From: Moniliophthora roreri | Lineage: Eukaryota; Basidiomycota; Agaricomycetes; Agaricales; Marasmiaceae | Length of the DNA: 64,000 nucleotides | NCBI GenBank assembly: GCA_001466705.2 | Contig: LATX02000174.1 | Location: 310,001 to 374,000, forward strand | Direction of reading: 5' to 3' | In this document: positions 10,523-19,605 of the stretch, one piece after another | Layout of the letters: each line of letters begins with the position of its first letter | Position numbering within the stretch: position 1 is the first letter of the stretch | Program-made: the position numbers and the translations under genes | The notes under the pieces: model-generated | Told to the model about the DNA's origin: nothing | Database searches by the model: none | The model's input: only the letters and a program-made list of their open reading frames with translations

Positions 10523-11530
10523 TCACCTCTGAGTTCTCCGCATTATTCCACCTAGCTCATCAGAAGGTCTTGGCATTGTGTGATCCACAGCTACGTCATC
10601 CGTGCTTCCTCGATAATCGTACGTAGCTGGAGGTATATCGTCGCCTGCCGGAGAGTATGAATCGTAGGCACCAAGTCTTCGTCCAGAGGAGTTGAAGCTG
10701 GATGTAGAAGGTGCTCTTTGTTGCGAGTTCTGTGCCTGTCTTTGCCTCCGTTGCTCAAGTTGCTGATCATACCCTTAAAAGATCATGAGTTAGCTACGCC
10801 ACAGAGAGTACAAGTATAAAGTTCTGAACAGTGAACACTTACAGGCGGATTTTCAACGACTGTGCACCCATTGAACACGATCCTCTTTCCCGGTCTTCGA
10901 AGCACAACCCCGTCAATCAGGCGTTGTCCCACAGTGGAACCAGGGGGTGCCATGTACAGAGGGATATCACAGCCGTTGTACGTGGTTGTCAGCGTGATGG
11001 TGTCAGTGGCGGTGATAGCTGTAGAATCTGTGTGTCCTGGGATGCTCACGATCCCTGTCCTTGAAGTACTTCGGACTTGGCCTCGGGTTCGGGTTCGCTA
11101 AAGTTCCCGTGTCATTTGTCAAAAAAGAGTGTCAAAGGGAGTAGACGGTACTCACGTTGACTCTCTCCCTATCATCAACGACGACGGTACCATTGTACGT
11201 AGTGCGTACACCACGGCTGTCGGTATAGGAGCAGGTGAGGATTTGACCGACAAAACTGCCAGGTGGAGTGGCAGAGATGTTTACTGTGCCTCCGTTAAAC
11301 GTACAGCAACTTCCTGGGCTAATGGAACTCGTATAGCTGGTCTGGCCAGTCGTGATCCAGGGAGTTTGACCACCATTGGAGACAACGTTGTTGGACCCGG
11401 TGGATTCTGAACTTCCTGGGCTAATGGAACTCCTATAGCTGGTCTGGTCAGTCGTGATCCAGGGAGTTTGACCACCGTTGTTGACAACGTTGTTGGACCC
11501 GATGGTCTCTGTATAGTAGTAGAATGACAT
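10523..11530 (-). CDS. four-copy family, copy B (best-preserved first two exons)
   Basis: Not a family I recognise. Exon 1 is 11156-11530 and starts MSFYYYTET. It contains two near-identical blocks (NNVV.NGGQTPWITT.QTSY.SSISPGS), then FNGGTVNISATPPGSFVGQI and NGTVVVDDRERVN. Exon 2 is 10843-11097: an Arg/Thr-rich link, then a second, diverged version of the motif (YNGCDIPLYMAPPGSTVGQ), ending CTVVENPP. Exon 3, by homology with copy D, encodes a Gln-rich tail (YDQQLEQRRQRQAQ, APSTSSFNSSGRR) reaching TGA at 10523-10525. The acceptor equivalent to D's TTTTAG is TTTTAA here. The next AG is one base later and puts the tail in another frame, which would stop near 10592. There is no signal peptide. 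Both PPGS.VGQ blocks may be one repeated fold; this is inference. Confidence 0.6.
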
Positions 11531-11583
11531 GGAAGTAAAATTGAGGAAGGTGGAATGAAGAATTGGTTGAGAAAAAGCGGGTC

Positions 11584-11591
11584 TATTTATA
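11584..11591 (-). promoter_or_regulatory. TATA box of copy B
   Basis: TATAAATA on the minus strand lies about 55 bp before the copy B start codon at 11530. Confidence 0.6.
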
Positions 11592-11857
11592 CGGGATACG
11601 GGACTCCCTTGCCACATTTGGACGTGTGGCTGGTCTTTGACGAAAACGACGGGCAAAAAGCATCTCGTCCATGAGACAATACAAGTGCCACAGAGTGCTA
11701 GGTTCTTTGATGCCACCTGGAAACCATTAAGGTCCCGTATGCCGCGGTGCATCTTAACCTTGAAGAACAAGACAGTCATCGGTCATGATAAGTTGTAAAG
11801 TTGTGCTTGGCTCGGGTAATGCCGAAGAGATGTGTCCCACCGGAGCTCTGAAACTCG

Positions 11858-12187
11858 TTAACCTTTTTCCGATACTAACCCATTGATAATTTGACCAACG
11901 AAACTTCCAGGTGGAGCACGAGAGATAGGAATTAGGCTTCCATTATAGTTAACGAAGCTTTCGCCACCAGAAAAAAAGTAAGTAGGATTCCCAGAGCTAT
12001 TCTGGCTGGTTGTAAAGACGCTTTGGCTGTCATCGTGGTTCGTAACGACGTTGTTGTCCCCATTAGTGTTGGTGATGTAGATATTTTTAGGCCCTCTAAT
12101 GGTCAATTCGTTTCTTTTTGTGCCACTGTGTGCACGGGCATGGGCAGTAGAACTTGCTGAGTGAAGGATACTATGTTGAAGCGGCAT
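11858..12187 (-). pseudogene. four-copy family, copy C (3'-truncated)
   Basis: An open frame of 109 aa starts at ATG 12187 (MPLQHSILHSASST). It contains NIYITNTNGDNNVVTNHDDS, FSGGESFVNYNGSLI and APPGSFVGQIINGL. Homology to B and D stops there and the frame ends five codons later. Sequence immediately beyond (below about 11876) matches the region upstream of copy D, i.e. the 5' flank of B. So copy C was cut when the B unit and the C unit were joined, losing exon 1's end and exons 2-3. It could still be expressed as a one-motif protein. Its TATA box is intact. Confidence is good for homology and moderate for calling it dead. Confidence 0.6.
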
Positions 12188-13330
12188 GAGTATAGCGAAA
12201 GAAGATGAAACTTGGGGGTGATGATAAGGAAATCGTCAATGAAGAGTGGGATTTTATACTTGATTTGCCACATGTCAAAGGGATGTTCTTGACAACAGGC
12301 AAAGTGACGATAAGAAAGCCTCGATAGTAATAGAGGACCAACAAGGGCCCACACTCCTACCGAATAAAAATATCGAGACAAAAAGAGCACTTACCGGATC
12401 TGCCGGAGGCTTGAGATACCATAGTGGTTTGACACGGACAAGAAGGAGCAGCTCGACAAGAAGGGCTTGTCGCTGACAGAACAGAGGAGCGACGGAACGA
12501 GTCATCGTCGGAGGCAAGAGTTTGAACTTGCACAGCAATTAAACATGTGATTCGGGTAACGCCGAAGGCGTACGTCACCTCCTTTGGTCGCCGCGGCATT
12601 CTTTTTCGGGCCTCCGTCTACTCAATCTCCTTTCTTGCAGTCATAGTCTGTGTCAAAGGTCAACACTGAAAACTTCTGAGCTCACATCGCTTTCGATATC
12701 TCTCCTAAAAACGCGGAAGATAATCGGTGAATTCATCGAGCTCAGTTCTACGCATGCGCGCTCTCCCTGCCATTTTCCTCACTGACTCTGGGTGCTGAAT
12801 GCAGGTTCTCACTGGTGTAAAAATCCAAATAATGGAGATCGGGATTACCTTGACCTTATTCAGGGAGACTCATCCAGAAATTCTACACTGAAACTCTAAA
12901 AATGACGGTATGAATCAAGGTTTCGACACCGAATAAGTGTTGCTGTTGGTCGTTGATGCCGTTGTTGCACACTTCAGCATTCCCTTTAATGGGGCGACGA
13001 GGAAAGGTTCGCATTACTTTCTGTTCCGATTTTGAGCGCTTACTGGATCTTGACTTTCATTAGTAGCATGACGCACTATTTCACCTCAAATCCTTAGCTC
13101 ATTCCAAACTTGACAATACGAACGAGGGCGTTTTTGCTTGTCACTATCGTATGTTGCGAGGGGCACCAAATCCAACGTCGTTTAAGTGCAGCAGGACTCT
13201 ATATAACCCGGCACTATTCATTACCACTCGAAGAATTGCTGTTCATCCCCATCTCCTGCTCAATGGCATGAACTCTACGTAGTGTCAAATGGGTACTGTC
13301 ATAATTGGCGTTCGTCCTTACATAGAGGCT
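11866..13330. repeat. segmental duplicate, partner of 7600-8980
   Basis: Copy C plus about 1.1 kb upstream corresponds to copy A plus its upstream. The part 12188-13330 contains no supported gene; scattered short ORFs are shadows. Confidence 0.7.
12251..12258 (-). promoter_or_regulatory. TATA box of copy C
   Basis: TATAAAAT on the minus strand lies about 64 bp before the ATG at 12187. Confidence 0.55.
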
Positions 13331-13512
13331 AGATTAATGCAGCTGGAAGAAGGTGCCTTCAATGAAATGATTCCACTACTGTCTTTCTGAACATACGCAC
13401 ATTAAATACAGGCAAAACAATGAGGAAATATACGAGTCCCGTACCCAATGTCTGTTGCGTCCATCATATACTAGTACTTACCTTTCTCTTCTCAGTTCTC
13501 GTGGTCACCCTG

Positions 13513-14287
13513 TCAAACATCTTTCTCCTCTGGCCTATCCGCGTAATTCCACCCAGCATCAGACAACCCATCAGAGCATCTCGGCGCTGCAGCGATGTCA
13601 TCCGTGGTCGCTCCAGGAGGAACAGGTATGTCGCCGCTGCTGCGTCCTCGTCCAGACGAGTTGAAGCTGGATGTGGATGGTGCTCCTTGTTCCGGGTTCT
13701 GTGCCTGTAGCTGCCTCTGTTGTTCAAGCTGCCGATAATACCACTAAAATTTCATGAGTTAGCTACGCCAGAGAGAGTACGAATATAAAGCTCTCCGAAC
13801 AATGAACACTTACGTTTGGATTTTCAACGACTGTGCACATCTTGAAGGCGATTCTATGCCCCGGTCTTTGAAGCGGAAACTCGCCAGTTAGGCGTTGTCC
13901 CGCAACGTAACCAGGGGGTGCCATGTACAAAGGGATATTATAGCCGGTGTACGTGGTTACTTGCGTGATACTGCCAGTGGTGGTGTCATCTGTAGAATCT
14001 GTGCGTCTTGGGATGCTTGCGGTTCGTGTACTTGAAGTTCTTTGGGCTCGGGCTCGGGCTCGGGTTGGCTGCTAGAAGCCCCGTGTCATTGTCAGAGAAA
14101 AGTGTCAAAAGGGGAGTGAGTAGATGTTACTCACAGGAACGTTGAGTCTCCCCCTATCATCAACGACGACGGTATCATGGTACGTAGTGAGTCCACCACG
14201 GCTGTCGGGATATGTGCCGTTGAGGATTTGACCGACAAAACTTCCAGGTGGAGCGGAAGAGATAGTTATTGAGCCTCCGTTGAACAT
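13513..14287 (-). CDS. four-copy family, copy D (N-terminus lost)
   Basis: Three phased exons: 14135-14287, 13814-14071 and 13513-13743. From ATG 14287 the protein reads MFNGGSITISSAPPGSFVGQ, then TVVVDDRGRLNVP. Exon 2 has an Arg/Ala-rich link (PTRARARAQRTSSTRTASIP), the second motif YNIPLYMAPPGYVAGQRL and CTVVENPN. Exon 3 has WYYRQLEQQRQLQAQ, APSTSSFNSSGRG and ends EEKDV. Compared with copy B, the upstream coding region is still recognisable (TVSNNLV near 14315) but lies in another frame. The ATG equivalent is missing and a one-base loss precedes MFNGG. Translation could only begin at 14287. The terminal-exon acceptor TTTTAG is intact here, unlike B. Function unknown. Confidence 0.5.
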
Positions 14288-14410
14288 TAGGAACTTTCTG
14301 GGTCAATAGGATTCCTAAAGCTGATAACAAGGTTGTTGGACACAGTGGGTTCTGTGTGGTAGTGAGATCGAGGAAGGCGGAACGAGGAAATTGTCGAGGA
14401 AGAGCGGGTC

Positions 14411-14418
14411 TTTTTATA
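14411..14418 (-). promoter_or_regulatory. TATA box of copy D
   Basis: TATAAAAA on the minus strand sits at the place corresponding to the TATA box of copy B, although the N-terminal frame downstream is broken. Confidence 0.45.
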
Positions 14419-14449
14419 TGGGTACAGGACTTTCTTGCCACATGTGGAT

Positions 14450-14830
14450 GAAAGAGCATCTCGTCCATGAGACAATGCAAATGCCACAGAACCTGGAGAT
14501 CGTTAAGGACCCGAATGCCGCAAGCGCTTCTCTACCTTGAAGAACAATGAAATCAGAAAAGCACGGTCATCAGACCCGCCGAGTTGAACATGTACACAAA
14601 GGACCATAAGAAGTGACTCAACGCAGTCAGAGTGGCAAAGTTATGAGCCAATGTCATATCGTCCAGAAAAAGGGCTGTCGCGGTTGTTGAGCAGGAGAAA
14701 GCTGAACACAAGTGGCAAGAGGCAAGAGTCGGAAGCATTGCGACGTCACGATCGGCCTCGGATGCCCAGAGCCGTAATACCGGAGCTCGGAAACCTGTCG
14801 TTAAACCTTTTTTCTGACAATATCCCAGTG
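14450..14830. repeat. duplicated 5' flank of copies B and D
   Basis: The block around GCATCTCGTCCATGAGACA (14457) recurs at 11660. The CCGGAGCTC...CCTTTTT block near 14780 recurs at 11838. About 200 bp present at D are absent at B. This defines the 5' edge of the B/D unit and ends where copy C begins. Confidence 0.65.
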
Positions 14831-15904
14831 ATATCTGCAACGCAGAATACGCTCTGAAATCGTTTTGTTCTTGTCTCCCAAACCATTGTTTAATCCCTCA
14901 TCGTCATTGAAATTCTTCTCTTTCGAGACACGTCTAGTACGACCATCACGTTACCCGAGTTTACGAAATTACTCTTTCCCTTATAGGGAAGGTATAAATG
15001 GGGGTGGGAAAGTTGTGGTCTGGTAGATCGTTTTGTTTGGTTCATTTCGTCGTTCCGCTTCGCTCTCATCGTGATTAGCACTGGTTAGTCTTAGAAAGTC
15101 TCCGCAACACCATAGACAGACTCGCAGCTGCCATCGCACTCTGATGGCCCACTGGCGAGTTCACCATCATACTGTCCGGAAGGAGATTCGGTACCGCCGA
15201 AGAAGGGAAGGGAAGGGAAGGGAAGGGATTCCGACCTGGTCGAACACGTGTATCTCCTATGGGCTCCTCACATCTTGAACGTTTTTTGGTGAGTAGCCTA
15301 TGGGCCCACGACAAAGCTTCCCCTGGCCAATGCTATCAAACGGAACGTCTGAAGAGTTCTCCTTTCTTGCTTGGCCCAAGCTGATATCAATCTGCAGGGA
15401 TCGTTCAAAAACTTCATCAGAAGGACCTGAGAAACTTCATTCTGAGGCCGACTGGTAGCTCTTTCAAGGATCAGGGATGGCAGTTGTCCTATGGATGAGC
15501 GACAAGAATCCAAGCCATAAATTCGAAGAAGACGTCAAGTGGTCGCCGCAGTTAGTGATTTCCGCCCGACTCTTCATTCTGAAATAAACCGCTGACATTC
15601 GATTGTTCTTCGGCTTCAATTATACAGCAAATACTCACTTCCATTGCTGACTTATGGTTTCGTCGAGGCGGTCGGCGAACACTCCGAAGTTTGTTTACAA
15701 ACTCTCAAAGCGATGAATAATACCTTCAATTCATACATAAGCTTCTGCTGACCGTATTACAGAAGCCTGTCTTGGTGAGCTCCTCCCACAACCAAGAATT
15801 GCATCATTCAAATACTTTTGGCGATATATCAGTTCTTGCTCATATTTAAGATAGACCCATCCTCTGCAGAGCAATCAAATCAAGCAAGTCCTATCCTTCA
15901 CATC
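14831..15904. other. intergenic with GGGAA microsatellite
   Basis: No supported gene. A pentanucleotide GGGAA run lies near 15205-15229. The last ~100 bp before 15905 are the likely promoter and leader of the oxidase gene. Confidence 0.4.
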
Positions 15905-16870
15905 ATGGTAACTATCAACACCACGCCGTCCACAGTGCTAGCATCGCTCTCTTACTTCAGCCCTCCGACCGATGGAAGTAAACCCCGCCTCTACAATTTC
16001 ACACCACCAGAGGGCGTACCAGCTATGAATTACGACCTCGTCAAACACACTGTACCCATCGAGAACGTCCGTGGAAAAGAAGACACATTGTCCCTCGACA
16101 CCTCTGGATTCCAATTCGTTAAACATACCTCGGCTCATAAAGCATTCAACGACGATGCCGAAATCAAGAAGGACTATTATCCCGAGAGCATAGAATTGCT
16201 CAAGAAGCTCACGGGTGCAAGCAAAGTGGTTTTATTTAATCACAGTACGTTGCACAGTCCTCACCTCTACATATTGTGCGCTGACTAGGCCTCTTTTTAG
16301 CTTTACGTCGCCGCCGCGGCCAAGGCGACAATGGCTATTCCGGTCCCAAGAAACGCGGAGCTGCTACATCAGTCCACGTCGACCAAACTCCTCTCGCTGC
16401 TCACAACCGCGTACGCCTTCATCTCTCCGAAGACGAAGCTGCAGAGCGCTTGAAACGCCGCTTCCAAATTATCAACCTCTGGCGTCCCATCTCGCATCCT
16501 GCGCTAGACTGGCCGCTTGCGGTATGCGACTACCGTTCAGTCAATCTCAAGGAAGATTTGGTACCGGTAGATTTGGTATACCCTGATAGAGTGGGAGAAA
16601 CATTCAATGTCAAGTATAACCCTGAGCACAAGTGGAAGTATTTGCAAGGGATTACGCCAGAAGAGGTTATCTTGCAAGTGGTTCGTTAGCTTTTTCTACT
16701 TTGTGATGAGATACCGGGGCTGACTATGGTTAACCCGTAGTTATGATTCTATCGAAGACGGAAGCGTTGCGGTGTTTACACCTCATGCTGCTTTCGAGGA
16801 TCCGACTACTCCCGAGGGAAGCCCTTTCAGAGAGTCCATTGAGGTTGATCAGGGCTCTGGTTTTTTATGA
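15905..16870 (+). CDS. CmcJ/NvfI-like (GA4 desaturase family) oxidase, C-terminus shifted
   Basis: Exons 15905-16244, 16301-16673 and 16741-16870 keep frame. The protein starts MVTINTTPSTVLASLSYFSP and contains VLFNHTLRRR, AAHNRVRLHLSEDEA, LWRPISHPALDWPLAVCDY, HKWKYLQGITPEEV and FTPHAAFEDPTTPEGSP, a pattern typical of the fungal CmcJ-like/GA4-desaturase-like group. Members such as the asaB or NvfI type are iron- or 2-oxoglutarate-linked oxidases in secondary metabolism; the substrate here is unknown. Intron 2 (16674-16740) phases only with the donor GCAAGT. The family usually ends ESIEVRALVFYD. Here four bases (GATC, 16847-16850) sit after the Val codon, so the frame ends DQGSGFL at 16868-16870, while RALVFYDD and a stop remain readable one frame over (to 16877). 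Confidence 0.8.
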
Positions 16871-17322
16871 CGACTAGGTTTTTCCGCTTTTCTTGTACTC
16901 GCTGCTATGGTTTGGACCAATTACCATTGAAATTAGGAATATACTCGGAATGCAATGAATAGACTGTCAAATGTAAATCAACCTTGGTTTCGCATGCTGC
17001 CCCAATTGAGATTCGAGACGTCCTTCTTATCGAGATGTCTGATAGTCTCTGAGCGGTCTTACGATGTAATCATTCAATGATACAGATTCGAGCCACGAGG
17101 CATAATATGAGCACAGCGTTTTGACCTGTCGACAAGATCAGCGAGTGGGTGAGCTGGCCAGAGAACTGACTTCAGGCCAATAGGTTTGTAGGTAAAGCAA
17201 AGTAGATATCTGAGTTTGAGATCAAGTAAGTTGGTTTCCTTGGTATAATAGGAGAACGACATCAAATACTTGATGCACGGAGGTCAAAAGGCCATGTAAA
17301 TCTTTTTAATCCTTTAAATTCA
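16871..17322. other. intergenic
   Basis: 3' region of the oxidase and 5' flank of tRNA-Glu. No ORF with support. Confidence 0.4.
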
Positions 17323-17419
17323 TCCAATGTGGTGTAGTGGCTAACATTGCTGTCTTTCATACATCCTTTGTGTGGTTATGCAAACACAGCAGCCCGGGGT
17401 TCGATTCCCCGCATTGGAA
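17323..17419 (+). tRNA. tRNA-Glu(TTC) with 25-nt intron
   Basis: The acceptor TCCAATG pairs with CATTGGA and the discriminator is A. The D-arm TGGTGTAGTGGCTAACATT matches the tRNA-Glu A box. The anticodon stem is GCTGT/ACAGC with loop CTTTCAT, so the anticodon is TTC. About 25 extra bases lie in the anticodon loop. The T-arm CGGGG/CCCCG has loop TTCGATT. Confidence 0.9.
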
Positions 17420-17580
17420 TATAATCCAGCTCCGTATCTGGATGATTTTTAGGCCCCCGGCTGAGATATTATTCTGTTCTGTTGGAATCCTACATGTATA
17501 CAACCCAATGTCAAAGAAGAGACCCAAACGATGTTCTACATACTTTGTTATTCGATGCATTCAATCATAATAGCCAACGA

Positions 17581-19082
17581 TCAGTGCAGAAGCCTATAAG
17601 ACAATATGGATACCGCAGCTAACCCTAAACCAAGCGTCAACAACGACTTTCCCGCGATCTGGATCCACGTCTTGGCCACCCGGCTATAATACCGCAATCC
17701 GCTGGCAGTTCTGTATATATATCCATATTCATCAGATCTGTTGAATACAAACTATAGAGGAAACAACACGTACCGCAAAAGTGCATTCGAACGTCTATCA
17801 ATCATCCCATAAACACCTAGCTTGAACTCTTCCTTGGGTATCATAAACACGGGCCCGTCATCCGGTAAGAGGAAGGCACTGCCACTCGTCTCCATCGAAG
17901 GCTCGGTAGAAGCATAAAAGATGGCACCAGCAATTCGGGGTACTGGGGTGAGCGGAACGCCTGCGAGGAACAACTTGACGTAGGGTTTGAGAATGTTCGT
18001 ATCTGTGTCCACACGTGAGTCAAGAAAGAATGGTAATAGTCGAGCGCACTAGTTCCACGAACCCGCAAAGAAAGGGTGTACGACAGCGATTCGGATGCCT
18101 TGTTGAAGATAGAATGGGTGTAGCGAGCGCATGACGCCTAGGATAGCATGCTTTGTAGCAGTGTACTCGGGTGCGACAGGTATAGCTTGCCATGAGGCTA
18201 AATGGGATAATGAGACATGCTTCGAGACTCGGTTGCCAATAGAAAACGTTACCCATGGATCCAATCAACACGACTGCCTTGAGCGGGCCGGGCTTTTGAA
18301 GCAGGTAATGTTGCGCAAGGTGGAGAGCTGGAAAAAGGAAATATGGTTGTTAGCATGGGCCAGAACCGAATGCAAACAAAGATGGCTCACTGTTGAGTAC
18401 GCCAATCAGATTGACCTGTATAGTTTTGTATTGTGGTGGAACGAAGATTTGGTTCTGATCTTTTTGAACAGCTGTGTAACGTTCCATCTCGCCGACGCCT
18501 GCATTCGGAATCTGTAACAGATGGATACCATCATCAACGATGTGACGTGTCAACAGAGGTTTTTTTTGGGTACGCACGACAACGTCGACTGAACCATAGG
18601 TCTTCATTGCATGTTCGTAGAGGGCAACGTTGTCCTCGTATATCGTAACGTCGCATTTGATGGAAATGGCTTGACTGAGAGGTCATGATTGAACACAAAA
18701 GAGTTGTCAGAGTCGAGAAACCGTCTAACCCTCCGGCATTTTGGATTTCTTCAACAGTTTTCTCAGCTCCCTTCACGTCCCGATCACCAATGACGATTTT
18801 TGCCCTGCATGTTTATAGAGAGAGTCAGGTAATCTTTTTTCCATGCAAGCGGCAGCATCGACGCACCCATATGATGCAAACTTCAAAGCTGTTTCCTTCC
18901 CAATACCATTCCCCGCTCCTACAATAACATTTTTTTTAGCCCAACGTCTGCTATTCCTGCCGGCCAATCAGAGACAGACCAGTAATCACCACGACCTTGT
19001 CCTTGACACGTTCCGAGTGCCCAAAAAGTTTTTCGTCTGGTATATGGACCGCAAGAGGTTGTTCCAAGTCGGAAGATGACAT
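17581..19082 (-). CDS. short-chain dehydrogenase with C-terminal membrane anchor
   Basis: A multi-exon SDR. Exon 1 is 18980-19082 (MSSSDLEQPLAVHIPDEKLF ... DKVVVITG) and exon 2 is 18867-18918, giving the nucleotide-binding motif ITGAGNGIGKETALKF across the join. Exon 3 starts at 18804 (AKIVIGDRDVKGAEKTVEEI). The following exons give CDVTIYEDNV, then NAGVGEMERY with the conserved NAG, then NLIGVLNTALHLAQHYLL, a VVLIGSM strand, and the catalytic YTATK (Y-x-x-x-K) near 18150. The last part carries a P-x-R substrate-loop region and ends with a hydrophobic stretch (KSLLTLGLGLAAVSILS) before TGA at 17581, suggesting a tail membrane anchor. The N-terminus and NAG pattern resemble NAD-dependent 15-hydroxyprostaglandin dehydrogenase-like SDRs. 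The substrate is unknown. It is probably active. Confidence 0.8.
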
Positions 19083-19435
19083 CTAAAGAAACGAGGCTTC
19101 AGTGTGTAATTCCATTGGGCATGTCTGGTACTCGCCTGGTAGGAGATGGGGGAGAAGGGACACGTCGAGATGAAAGCTCTGTTGGGCGAGGGTTTTGTGC
19201 GCCCATATGGGCTGTGACAGCTTCAGGGCAGGAGCGCTTGGCACCGACGGAGCGTGGCCGAGTTTTAGGCCCCGGGTAAGGTGACTTCCGGCGGTGTTTC
19301 CCACACTTTGCGCTTCGCAAAACTCACGGTATAGATGGATATGTACCTCGATACTACCCCTGCGTTCGTGATTGTAAAGATAAAATTGTCTGGTCAGCAC
19401 ACGAAGAAGGTAAAGCTGAACCCCAGTCTATCGAT
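19083..19435. other. intergenic between SDR and tRNA-Lys
   Basis: The likely promoter of the minus-strand SDR. No convincing ORF. Confidence 0.35.
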
Positions 19436-19531
19436 AGCCCACCGCGAGGGTCGAACTCGCAGCCTTCAGATTTCAGGGTGGTAAGCACCGCCTTAAAAGT
19501 CTGACGCTCTATCCGATTGAGCTAGGCGGGC
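19436..19531 (-). tRNA. tRNA-Lys(TTT) with 22-nt intron
   Basis: On the minus strand the acceptor GCCCGCC pairs with GGTGGGC and the discriminator is T, as in yeast tRNA-Lys. The D-arm is TAGCTCAATCGGATAGAGC. The anticodon stem TCAGA/TCTGA has loop CTTTTA followed by a 22-nt insert. The T-arm is GCGAG/CTCGC with loop TTCGACC. Its body is nearly identical to the tRNA-Lys(CTT) at 29131. Confidence 0.92.
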
Positions 19532-19605
19532 ACGTACACTGATTCTGTCGTGTGTCGTCAAGGATGCACAAAGAGTTTTTCTTTTCCATTTTATGGCGAT
19601 ACTTA

